A stretch of DNA of 13,888 nucleotides from Asticcacaulis sp. (GTDB taxonomy: Bacteria > Pseudomonadota > Alphaproteobacteria > Caulobacterales > Caulobacteraceae). Location: the NCBI RefSeq assembly GCF_020217185.1, contig NZ_JAIWNX010000308.1:1-13888 (forward strand), written 5' to 3'. The notes below the pieces were generated by a model. The model did no database searches. It saw only the letters and a list, made by a program, of their open reading frames with translations, and was not told the origin of the DNA. Position 1 is the first letter of the stretch; each line of letters begins with the position of its first letter. The position numbers were made by a program, and so were the translations under genes. Below are positions 7,120 through 13,777 of this stretch, piece after piece.

Positions 7120-8712
7120 CTACGTCAGGTTTATCAGGTGTCTCACTTTGGGAGCGTCTGTGCCCTTATGAAAGCGATGGACTTCGGCCTGAAGGTCGGC
7201 ATCGGCCCTGGATACCCGTTGATGCTGTCTCAGATGCTCAGCCCACGACTCCACTAAAAACCATTCCACTATAGTCTGCGGGTCGTGGCTGTCTTCGGTG
7301 ATGCCCCAGGCCATAGCACCGTCGCGGAGGCGTTCATCGCTAAGACGATGGATGGCGGCCAGAAACGATGACCGGTCGGCCTCGGTTATTTGATACTCGA
7401 TCAAGATCATCACGGGCCCCCGGTGAGCGTCGGCGTAATCCGGACCGGCCGGTTCGGGCCAGTGAACCGAAGGAGTAAGATCGGCCTCAGCCAATGGCAG
7501 TTTAAAGCGATGAAAGACAAGGGCGGTCAGGATGAGCCCCGTGGCGGCCACCAGCAGCGCAGAGCGAAGGCCGACATGCGTCGCCAGCACGCCCCAGCCA
7601 AGGCTCCCTATGGTCATGGCCCCATTGAAAACCGTCAGATAAACCGCCAGAGCGCGTCCACGCACCCAGTTGGGAAGCACACCCTGCGCCACGCTGTTGA
7701 GAGTGGTCAGGGCGGTGATCCACGCGCCACCCGTCAGCAGTCCAAGCCCAAGCGCCAGCGCCTTAATCGCGGTTACGCTGAGGACGGCCATGGCGACGGC
7801 TGAGATCAGAGCGGCGGCCAGCACCAGACCGTCGGGGTTCAGAAGGGGCCGCATGCGCGGCAGGGCGATAGCCCCGCCGATCGCTCCAACCCCCACCGCG
7901 CCAAGCAGAAGGCCATAGAAACCGGCGTTACCCATAAGCTGCGTGCGGGCCACCAGAGGCAGAAGCGCCCACAGCGCACTGGCAAACAGGTAAAAGACAA
8001 AGGCCCGGATGAGCACCCGGTGCAGGGGACGGCTCGATTTCACGTAGCGCAGGCCGGCGCGGAACGCCCCGCCGAAAGACTCAGACAAGTGGGTGCGGCT
8101 CATCGCCGGACGCTTCCACCACAATAGGGCCGCTATAACAAAACCATAGGTCGCTACGTCCACACCGTAGGTAAGTCCCGCGCCGAAGGCCGCCAGCAAA
8201 ATCCCGCCCAGCGCCGGGCCGATGGCACGGGAAATATTGATGCCCAGAGAGTTGAGCGCAATGGCGCTTTTTATATCCGTCCTGGCCACCAGCTCCGGTA
8301 CAATGGCCTGCCAGGTTGGTCCCATCAGGGCGGCGCCGATCCCGCCGACAAAGGTGGCGGCAATCAGCGTCGTGACGGACATCTGTCCGGTCGAGGTCAG
8401 GATCATCAGGGTCAGGCTGACGCTTGCCAAGAGAAGCTGGATAAAAATCAGCAGCCTACGCCGATCCACAATATCGGTCAGCACGCCTGCCGGGATGGCC
8501 AGCAGAAATATGGGCAGGGTGGCGGCGGCCTGAACCATGGCAACGGCGGCGGGCGATCCCGAAAGATCGGTCATCAGCCATGCCGAGGCGACATCGCGCA
8601 TAAAGGAGCCGGTGTTGCCGAGTACCGTTGCGACCCAAAGCACGGCAAAAACGGGTTGTGCCAAAGGCGCAAAGGCCCCCGACGGGCGCTCGGTGGATGA
8701 TGAAGGGCTCAT
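7120..8712 (-). CDS. MFS exporter with C-terminal monooxygenase-like domain (MFS_3 type)
   Basis: A 530-residue major facilitator of the MFS_3 (EntS-like, transmembrane secretion effector) group. Residues about 15-400 contain around twelve hydrophobic helices, with a typical cytoplasmic-loop motif GVLTDIVDRRRLL after helix 2 and a matching GALPRMRP-like loop (IALPRMRPLL) in the second half. Residues about 401-530 are soluble. From about 434 they resemble a dimeric alpha-beta barrel/antibiotic-biosynthesis-monooxygenase fold (VMILIEYQI, WGITEDSHDP, FLVESWAEHLRQHQRV). This tail is usual in the family, not a new fusion. The start codon overlaps the DoxX stop as ATGA (8709-8712), so it is translationally coupled. 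A longer in-frame reading towards 9021 overlaps the DoxX gene in another frame and is rejected. The likely role is proton-driven export of a small molecule handled by this operon. The substrate is unknown. Confidence 0.9.
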   Translation of the reverse strand: MSPSSSTERPSGAFAPLAQPVFAVLWVATVLGNTGSFMRDVASAWLMTDLSGSPAAVAMVQAAATLPIFLLAIPAGVLTDIVDRRRLLIFIQLLLASVSLTLMILTSTGQMSVTTLIAATFVGGIGAALMGPTWQAIVPELVARTDIKSAIALNSLGINISRAIGPALGGILLAAFGAGLTYGVDVATYGFVIAALLWWKRPAMSRTHLSESFGGAFRAGLRYVKSSRPLHRVLIRAFVFYLFASALWALLPLVARTQLMGNAGFYGLLLGAVGVGAIGGAIALPRMRPLLNPDGLVLAAALISAVAMAVLSVTAIKALALGLGLLTGGAWITALTTLNSVAQGVLPNWVRGRALAVYLTVFNGAMTIGSLGWGVLATHVGLRSALLVAATGLILTALVFHRFKLPLAEADLTPSVHWPEPAGPDYADAHRGPVMILIEYQITEADRSSFLAAIHRLSDERLRDGAMAWGITEDSHDPQTIVEWFLVESWAEHLRQHQRVSRADADLQAEVHRFHKGTDAPKVRHLINLT

Positions 8713-9137
8713 GACTTTGCCTCCCCGATGCGCGTGCGAAGCGTCAGGGCCAACCCACTCAGCAAGCCTCCGGCGACGGCGATGTTTTTCAGAAATGCCT
8801 TGCGCGCCATCAGGGAGGCGGGTTCCACCATCGCCCAGAAGTCGAAGTAGAAAAAGTTGACGATAAGCGTGTAAACGGCAAGGGCGAGCAGGGCCGGGGT
8901 CAGGCAAACACCGGCGAGCAGTGCCGCACTGCCCAGAATTTCCACACTGATCGCCAGCGCAAGCGACAAGGGAGCCAGCGGAATGCCGTGGGCGGCGGCT
9001 TCGTTGACATAGGCCGCCCAATGCAGGAGTTTATCCACCCCGCTTTCGACGAACATCGCGGCCAGCATCAGGCGCGGCAGCCACAGTAAAACCGGTTTTT
9101 GCACCAGCCAGAGGGCCGTCTTGGTATCAAGCGTCAT
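8709..9137 (-). CDS. DoxX family membrane protein
   Basis: A 142-residue inner-membrane protein with about four hydrophobic helices. It has DoxX family features: LPRLMLAAMFVESGVDKLLHW near the N-terminus, a central EILGSAALLAGV helix, and FYFDFW before MARKAFLKNIAVAGGLL. DoxX proteins are linked to quinone/thiosulfate oxidation in some organisms and to redox or detoxification membrane complexes in others. The exact role here is open. AGGAA lies 8 nt before the ATG. The gene starts 29 nt after the end of the porin gene and overlaps the MFS gene by 4 nt. Confidence 0.88.
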   Translation of the reverse strand: MTLDTKTALWLVQKPVLLWLPRLMLAAMFVESGVDKLLHWAAYVNEAAAHGIPLAPLSLALAISVEILGSAALLAGVCLTPALLALAVYTLIVNFFYFDFWAMVEPASLMARKAFLKNIAVAGGLLSGLALTLRTRIGEAKS

Positions 9138-9166
9138 GGATCAGGTTCCTTAAGTCCCGGTATGCC

Positions 9167-10390
9167 CTAACGGTGCCAGCCCAGCCAGACACCGATGTAA
9201 CGGCTGTCGGCAATACCGATGCCGTTCAGACGCGAGCTGATATTGAGGTGCGACAGATGGGTAGTCAGGCTCAGTGCCGGCGTGACCTGCCATGTGGCCC
9301 CGACGAAGGCCTGTGCGCCGGTATATTGTCCGCCTATTCCCGCCGTTGCGGGTACGGGCAGGTTCGGCTGTCGGTAAAGGGCGTCCGAGACGCGGTCGCG
9401 CCAGAGACCGTCTGCGCCTATCGTCAGCGTCACGGTTCGATGCGGCTTCAGTGTCAGGGTACTGCCCAGCCGCACCAGATTGGCCGGACCGATCCGACCC
9501 GCCTCATCGAAGTAGGACCCGCGCGGGAAAAGCGGATTGAAGGTCTTTAAACGGCCCTTTCCGTCATCTCCACTGGCCTGATCGAATTTCAGCGCAATCC
9601 GCGGGGCCCTGTCACCCGTCAGGGTGTAGCCCAGATTTGCCGATACATAATGAGCCTCTATGGTTTGGGAGCCGAAGGTGCCGCCCTGAATGACCGCCTC
9701 GACATCATAGTCGAAGGCCTCGTGCGCTCCAGAGAGGCGCGCACCGAGGCTGGTCCGGTCTTCATCGGCCGTCACGGCGCCAAAGCGGACCGCCTTGCGT
9801 TCCAGCCGCAGCGCGTAGAGATCAGCCTGCATCCCTGTGAGGGGGGGCACCTTGAAGGCTGCATACAGACCGTAAAAGGTTTGATCCCGGTTCGTCGCAT
9901 CATCGAAGGCCTTATGGCCAATCCGCACCGGATGACCGACAAACCCGCTCAGCCCGCCGATAGTGACACGCACCGCATCAAAGCTTTGACGGATATTGGG
10001 ACCATCACGACGGGAGATCAGGCGTTGCGCACCGAGCGGCATTTCCTGTCGTCCGGTACGCAGGCTTAGGGTCCGATGGCGATATTCCACAAAGGCCTGC
10101 TGGATATCGGTGCCGCTCTCTTCTGTGGCGGTCAGGGGGCCTTTCTGGCCCACAACGTCGTGGAATCCAAGCTGGCCCAAAACGCGAAGGTTTTCGTCGA
10201 TAGCCCAGTCGAGGCCCACCAGAGCGCGCCGCAGGACATAGTCATCCGAAGTCGGTCGAGACATCCCCGCAGCCGTATCCTCAGACAGGTTTTCATACCT
10301 CAGCCTCGTTTCCAGCGTGAGCTTCAGGAGCGGCGGGGGGCTGGCCGGTTCCCCGGCCAGCGATACAGCCGCGAGAAGGGCGGCGAACAT
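9167..10390 (-). CDS. Alginate-export-type outer-membrane channel
   Basis: A 407-residue outer-membrane beta-barrel of the alginate export (AlgE/Alginate_exp) family. Recognisable features are LETRLRYENL near the N-terminus, alternating amphipathic strands throughout, the SLRTGRQEMPLGAQRLISRRDGPNIRQSFDAVR block typical of the family, and a C-terminal strand ending GVWLGWHR. It would form a passive channel for an anionic or polar solute. Alginate itself is not implied, because no alginate genes are nearby. The start at 10390 is chosen because its ATG overlaps the previous stop as TGATG and is followed by a hydrophobic signal sequence (MFAALLAAVSLAGEP). That signal lacks the usual basic residues after Met, which is odd. 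An in-frame extension to 10594 would overlap two other genes and is rejected. Confidence 0.85.
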   Translation of the reverse strand: MFAALLAAVSLAGEPASPPPLLKLTLETRLRYENLSEDTAAGMSRPTSDDYVLRRALVGLDWAIDENLRVLGQLGFHDVVGQKGPLTATEESGTDIQQAFVEYRHRTLSLRTGRQEMPLGAQRLISRRDGPNIRQSFDAVRVTIGGLSGFVGHPVRIGHKAFDDATNRDQTFYGLYAAFKVPPLTGMQADLYALRLERKAVRFGAVTADEDRTSLGARLSGAHEAFDYDVEAVIQGGTFGSQTIEAHYVSANLGYTLTGDRAPRIALKFDQASGDDGKGRLKTFNPLFPRGSYFDEAGRIGPANLVRLGSTLTLKPHRTVTLTIGADGLWRDRVSDALYRQPNLPVPATAGIGGQYTGAQAFVGATWQVTPALSLTTHLSHLNISSRLNGIGIADSRYIGVWLGWHR

Positions 10391-10542
10391 CAGAACGACC
10401 CGCCGGCCATAAAGCCCAGCGTCATGGCCACGACGAGCAGGGCCCCCACCAGTCGGGGCGGCGCGGGCAGGGGCAGATCGAAATAGCGGCAGATAAAACC
10501 GATGCCGAGCCCGAGAGCTATGCCGAGTATGAGCTGTGTCAT
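10390..10542 (-). CDS. XapX-domain small membrane protein, second copy
   Basis: A 50-residue protein beginning MTQLILGIALGLGIGF and ending MTLGFMAGGSF. Two hydrophobic helices flank a central FDLPLPAPPRLVG turn. The PAPP motif and size fit the XapX domain (DUF1427). It is joined on both sides by TGATG junctions: its ATG shares one base (10542) with the stop of the first copy, and its stop shares one base (10390) with the porin start. A GTG at 10545 is an alternative start. XapX proteins have no established biochemical function. Pairing with the adjacent paralogue into a four-helix assembly is plausible inference. Confidence 0.82.
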   Translation of the reverse strand: MTQLILGIALGLGIGFICRYFDLPLPAPPRLVGALLVVAMTLGFMAGGSF

Positions 10543-10778
10543 CACATCTGATCCTTATTGGGTTCACCGGTGGGACCGGCGCAATTGGCTTCATTGACCT
10601 TCGGGCGTTGGGCGAACCAGCGATCAGTCAGTATCCAGCCGATGGTCATGGACAGGACCAGAAGCGCACCGGTGAGCACCGGCGGGGCGGGGCTGGGGAT
10701 GCCCGCCAGATTGCAGCCGAGACCAATGGCGAAACCGAGCAGAAGCCCGATAGCGATTTTGAGCGTTTGCGTTTTCAT
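10542..10778 (-). CDS. XapX-domain small membrane protein, first copy
   Basis: A 78-residue protein with two hydrophobic helices (IAIGLLLGFAIGLGCNLAG and LTGALLVLSMTIGWILTD) around an IPSPAPPVL turn, the XapX (DUF1427) signature. A polar tail of about 24 residues follows (FAQRPKVNEANCAGPTG), absent from its 50-residue neighbour. A GAGGA site precedes the ATG. Only 11 nt separate it from the amidohydrolase stop. Its stop overlaps the second XapX gene as TGATG. Function is unknown; an inner-membrane location is predicted. Confidence 0.85.
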   Translation of the reverse strand: MKTQTLKIAIGLLLGFAIGLGCNLAGIPSPAPPVLTGALLVLSMTIGWILTDRWFAQRPKVNEANCAGPTGEPNKDQM

Positions 10779-10789
10779 GTCCTCATTCC

Positions 10790-12736
10790 TCAGGCGAAGC
10801 AGGCGCAGCCGAGTACGCCCCAGAAGTCGCGCAGATTGTGGGCCGGCACGTTTGACGCATAGGCCTGACCGTGGGCGTGGCCGTGAACCGTGCAGTCGCT
10901 GTCGCAGGCGCAGGCGACGCGCGAAATGCGGTCGAGCGAAGCCACATCGGCCTTTTTGTGCTGATAGCCCCCGAAGGTGCGTACCGGCGACCAGTCTGGA
11001 CTGATCGGCAGGGGGGGTGGGGCCAGCGGCTTGAACTCATCCTGAGCGTGGACGACCTTGCCGCCCACAACAGTCAGGCTGGAATAGAGGTCTTTGATGT
11101 CGCTTTCCGGCATGGACATCAGATCCTGCGGCAGGACGATGAGGTCGGCATATTGCCCGATCTTGAGAGCGCCCTTGCGACCGTTTTCGGTGGAAAACCA
11201 AGCCGAGCCTTCGGTGTAAAGGCGCACCGCCTCTTCGCGGTCCAGACGGTTCTGCGCGGTGTAGAGAGAAAGGCCGCCCAGCGTCTTTCCCGAAATCAGC
11301 CAGTAAAGACCGACCCACGGATTATAGCTGGCCACGCGTGTGGCGTCCGTGCCCATTCCGACGGGCAGGTCAGCGTCGATCATACGCTTGACCGGCGGCG
11401 TCTGTTCAGCGGCTCTTGCGCCATAGCGGGCGACAAAGGCTTCGCCCTGATAGGCCATGCGATGCTGCACGGCGATGCCGCCGCCCAGGGCCTTGATGCG
11501 GTCGATATTGCGCGGCGAAATCGTTTCGGCGTGGTCGATGATCCAGTGCAGGTCACCGAACGGTATCTCGGCGTTGACGCGCTCAAACACATCGAGGAAG
11601 CGGGAGATCGATTCATCGTAGGTGCCGTGGATGCGGAACGGCCAGCGGTTTTCGACCAGATGCTTCGTTACGGCATAAAGCTCGTCTTCCAGCGCCGCCG
11701 ACAGGTCCGGACGCGGTTCCTTGAAATCTTCAAAATCGGCGGCGGAAAAGACCAGCATTTCGCCTGCGCCATTGTGGCGATACATGGCGTCACCCTGACC
11801 GGGCTTCACCAGCTTCGTCCAGGTCCGGAAGTCCTCAAGCTCCTTGCCCTTGTTCTGGGTGAACAGGTTATAGGCGATGCGCACCGTCAACTGATCCTTG
11901 GCGGCCAGGGTGCCGATGGTGTCGTAGTCTTCGGGATAGTTCTGAAAGCCGCCGCCCGCATCGATCACCGAGGTGATACCCAACCGGTTCAGTTCTTTCA
12001 TATAGTGGCGGGTGGATATGACCTGATCGGCGGGGGACAGCTTCGGCCCCTTAGCCAGTGTCGCATAGAGGATCAGGGCATTCGGCCGCGCGATCAGAAG
12101 GCCCGTCGGGTTGCCGGCGCTGTCGCGCTGGATCTCGCCGCCCGGCGGGTTGGGGGTGTTTTTGTCGTAGCCCACGGCACGCAAGGCCGCCTGATTGAGG
12201 AGCGCCCGGTCATAGAGGTGCAGGATGAAGACGGGGGTATTGGGTGCAATGGCGTTGATCTCTTCCAGCGTAGGCAAACGCTTTTCGGCGAACTGATATT
12301 CGCTGAAGCCGCCGACCACGCGCACCCATTGCGGGGCGGGCGTCACCGCCACCTGAGCCTTCAGCATATCGAGCGCATCGGCCACCGACTTCACGCCGTC
12401 CCAGCGCAGTTCCATCAGATAGTTGAGGCCGCCACGGATCAGGTGGGTATGGCTGTCGTTCAGGCCGGGCAGAACGCGCTTGCCTTTCAGGTCGATCACC
12501 TGCGTTTTGGCCCCTTTCAGCTTCATGATCTCGCTGTCAGAAGACACCGCACTGAACACGCCATTGGTAATGGCCACAGCGGTGGCGGTGGGGTTGGCGC
12601 GATCCAGCGTCGTCAGTTTGCCGTTGTAGAGGATCAGGTCGGGAGTCATGGCATCGTCCTTGGCGAAGGCGGAGGTGGCGAGAAGGGCAGCCGAAGCCGT
12701 CAGAGCGCGTCGGCGGTTGATCAGGGAGAGCGTCAT
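10790..12736 (-). CDS. Tat-type amidohydrolase (YtcJ-like) with Cys/His-rich C-terminal tail
   Basis: A 648-residue Amidohydro_3 enzyme. The N-terminus has a twin-arginine-like signal, NRRRALT (7-13), followed by a hydrophobic stretch ending SAFAK, so export of a folded metalloprotein is likely. Catalytic motifs are H96/H98 in NDSHTHL, H370 in FRIHGTYDES, H402 in IIDHAE and D464 in MGTDATR. Where the other amidohydrolase in this window has Lys in KLFLDG, this one has E326 in GAGEMLVFS, so the metal site may differ. After the usual end of the fold (about 565) comes an 80-residue tail with C609, C611, C615, H618, H620, H622, C644 and C646, which looks like a metal-binding appendage. The start at 12736 has GAGG 8 nt before it. 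A longer frame to 12976 would overlap the hydrolase gene and is rejected. The substrate is unknown. Confidence 0.9.
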   Translation of the reverse strand: MTLSLINRRRALTASAALLATSAFAKDDAMTPDLILYNGKLTTLDRANPTATAVAITNGVFSAVSSDSEIMKLKGAKTQVIDLKGKRVLPGLNDSHTHLIRGGLNYLMELRWDGVKSVADALDMLKAQVAVTPAPQWVRVVGGFSEYQFAEKRLPTLEEINAIAPNTPVFILHLYDRALLNQAALRAVGYDKNTPNPPGGEIQRDSAGNPTGLLIARPNALILYATLAKGPKLSPADQVISTRHYMKELNRLGITSVIDAGGGFQNYPEDYDTIGTLAAKDQLTVRIAYNLFTQNKGKELEDFRTWTKLVKPGQGDAMYRHNGAGEMLVFSAADFEDFKEPRPDLSAALEDELYAVTKHLVENRWPFRIHGTYDESISRFLDVFERVNAEIPFGDLHWIIDHAETISPRNIDRIKALGGGIAVQHRMAYQGEAFVARYGARAAEQTPPVKRMIDADLPVGMGTDATRVASYNPWVGLYWLISGKTLGGLSLYTAQNRLDREEAVRLYTEGSAWFSTENGRKGALKIGQYADLIVLPQDLMSMPESDIKDLYSSLTVVGGKVVHAQDEFKPLAPPPLPISPDWSPVRTFGGYQHKKADVASLDRISRVACACDSDCTVHGHAHGQAYASNVPAHNLRDFWGVLGCACFA

Positions 12737-12760
12737 CAGCGGACCTCGACGGGGAAGGAG

Positions 12761-12795
12761 GGCCGCCTGTCCGGGCGGGGAGGGGACAGGCGGCC
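12761..12795. promoter_or_regulatory. Strong GC-rich hairpin between two operon genes
   Basis: GGCCGCCTGTCC (12761-12772) and GGACAGGCGGCC (12784-12795) form a perfect 12-bp stem with an 11-nt loop. It lies in the 118-nt gap between the isochorismatase-fold hydrolase and the amidohydrolase, just upstream of the latter's ribosome site. No T-run follows on the minus strand. An mRNA processing or stabilising structure, or a partial attenuator, fits better than a full terminator. Confidence 0.6.
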
Positions 12796-12854
12796 AGAGC
12801 ACACGCGACAGGAGCGGCGGGGTGGGACAGCTCCGTCGGACGTCGGGGCGGACG

Positions 12855-13541
12855 TCAGGCGTGCTCAAGGGTTTCGGTCTTGATGACCTTGTGCGGGAAG
12901 GCACCGCGCTGCGGAGCCTTGTGGACGTGGGTATAGGCGTAATCGACGCCCATGCCGTAAGCGCCGAAATGCTCACGCACGATCTCCATGACGCCGTTAT
13001 AGGTGCCGCGGTTGGCCCAGTCGCGTTGCAGTTCCAGCAGCACCGTCACGGCGGTCATGGAATGGGCGCCGGCCTGTTCCATACGGCGCACGGCCGCATC
13101 GTGCGATTCCTGAGACGTGCCGCCGGACGCGTCGGTGACGATGAAAACCTCGTAGCCTTCTTCGAGCGCCGACAGGACCGGAAAGAGCAGGCAGGCTTCG
13201 GTCCACAGGGCAGCGATGACCAGCTTCTTTTTGCCGGTCGCCTTGACCGCGGCTACCAGCGCTTCGGAATCCCACGAGTTCATCGACGAGCGTTCAATGG
13301 GGTCCTGCTGAATGACATCCAGCAGTTCCGGCCAGATATAGCCTGAGAAGCTTTCGGTTTCGACCGATGTCAGGATGACCGGAGCCCCGAACAGCTTGGC
13401 GGTCTTAGCGAGGGCGATGGTGTTGTTCTTCAGGAGCTGGCGGTCGATATTGGTGACGCCGAACGACATTTGCGGCTGATGATCAATGAAGATGAACGCG
13501 GTGTCGTCGGCATTGATGAGGGATTTGGCGCGGAAGGTCAT
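12855..13541 (-). CDS. Isochorismatase-fold cysteine hydrolase, YcaC-like
   Basis: A 228-residue cytoplasmic hydrolase of the isochorismatase/YcaC family. D20 in FIFIDHQPQMSF and the nucleophile C117 in AALWTEACLLFP are the expected catalytic residues. VFIVTDASGG and the cis-peptide-region residues before C117 fit the family. The third triad residue is normally Lys. At the matching place I see R84 in IERSSMNSW, and there is no Lys between 51 and 99. The C-terminal part (HFGAYGMGVDYAYTHVH) extends past a minimal YcaC domain. Members hydrolyse small amides or esters, and the native substrate is unknown here. AGAGGA lies 6-7 nt before the ATG. It is the first gene of the minus-strand operon. Confidence 0.9.
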   Translation of the reverse strand: MTFRAKSLINADDTAFIFIDHQPQMSFGVTNIDRQLLKNNTIALAKTAKLFGAPVILTSVETESFSGYIWPELLDVIQQDPIERSSMNSWDSEALVAAVKATGKKKLVIAALWTEACLLFPVLSALEEGYEVFIVTDASGGTSQESHDAAVRRMEQAGAHSMTAVTVLLELQRDWANRGTYNGVMEIVREHFGAYGMGVDYAYTHVHKAPQRGAFPHKVIKTETLEHA

Positions 13542-13750
13542 GATGTATCCTCTTGGGTGGGGCCGTCCGTATCAGGCAAGGCTTCGCCGTTCAGAGGCTT
13601 TCGGTCCTCTGGTGCGCACCTTGCCGGTGCAGAACGTGACTGTGAGAGAGTGAGAGAGCGCTGCGAAGCGAACGCAGACGGTGGTACGCGGTACTGATGA
13701 ACCCGATGTACCTCTTCCACGGCGTTGCGAGTAGAGGCCGAGCGGGTCAT
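13542..13750 (-). promoter_or_regulatory. Probable promoter/leader of the seven-gene operon
   Basis: This 209-nt gap separates the catalase-like 3' end from the operon's first gene. It contains small stems CAGAGG/CCTCTG (13592-13611), GCACC/GGTGC (13616-13630) and CTGCG/CGCAG (13660-13676), plus a perfect 10-bp palindrome GGTGCGCACC (13611-13620). It also has a tandem 8-bp repeat GTGAGAGA (13642-13657). No convincing sigma-70 promoter was found. An open frame of 70 codons fills it but has no protein-like features. Confidence 0.4.
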
Positions 13751-13777
13751 TTAGGGTTGCGAAATTTGCAACTCTAA
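13751..13777. repeat. 27-bp imperfect palindrome at the end of the catalase-like gene
   Basis: TTAGGGTTGC (13751-13760) and GCAACTCTAA (13768-13777) are inverted with 9 of 10 matches around GAAATTT. The TTGC-N7-GCAA core has the shape of a LysR-type binding site. It also encodes the last eight codons and the stop of the upstream gene. No T-run follows, so it is not a standard terminator. Confidence 0.5.

Noticed and set aside
6966..7274. 102-codon plus-strand frame starting in the intergenic inverted repeat
   Set aside because: It begins inside the palindrome, runs into the antisense of the MFS gene, and has no ribosome site or recognisable product.
7120..8712. MFS-monooxygenase fusion as a new architecture
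   Set aside because: The C-terminal dimeric alpha-beta-barrel tail is a known standard feature of MFS_3-type exporters.
9167..10390. Alginate secretion system
   Set aside because: Only the channel resembles AlgE. No polymerase, epimerase, lyase or other alginate gene is present, so an alginate role is not supported.
10871..12883. 670-codon plus-strand open frame antisense to the Tat-type amidohydrolase
   Set aside because: It lies almost entirely opposite a gene with clear catalytic motifs and extends into the hairpin region. Long antisense frames without stops are expected from G/C-biased codon use. The product has no recognisable domain.
13538..13750. 70-codon minus-strand frame starting right after the catalase-like stop
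   Set aside because: The TAAATG junction is tempting, but the product is low-complexity Ser/Arg/Pro sequence, no family is recognisable, and the frame runs through the likely promoter and leader region.
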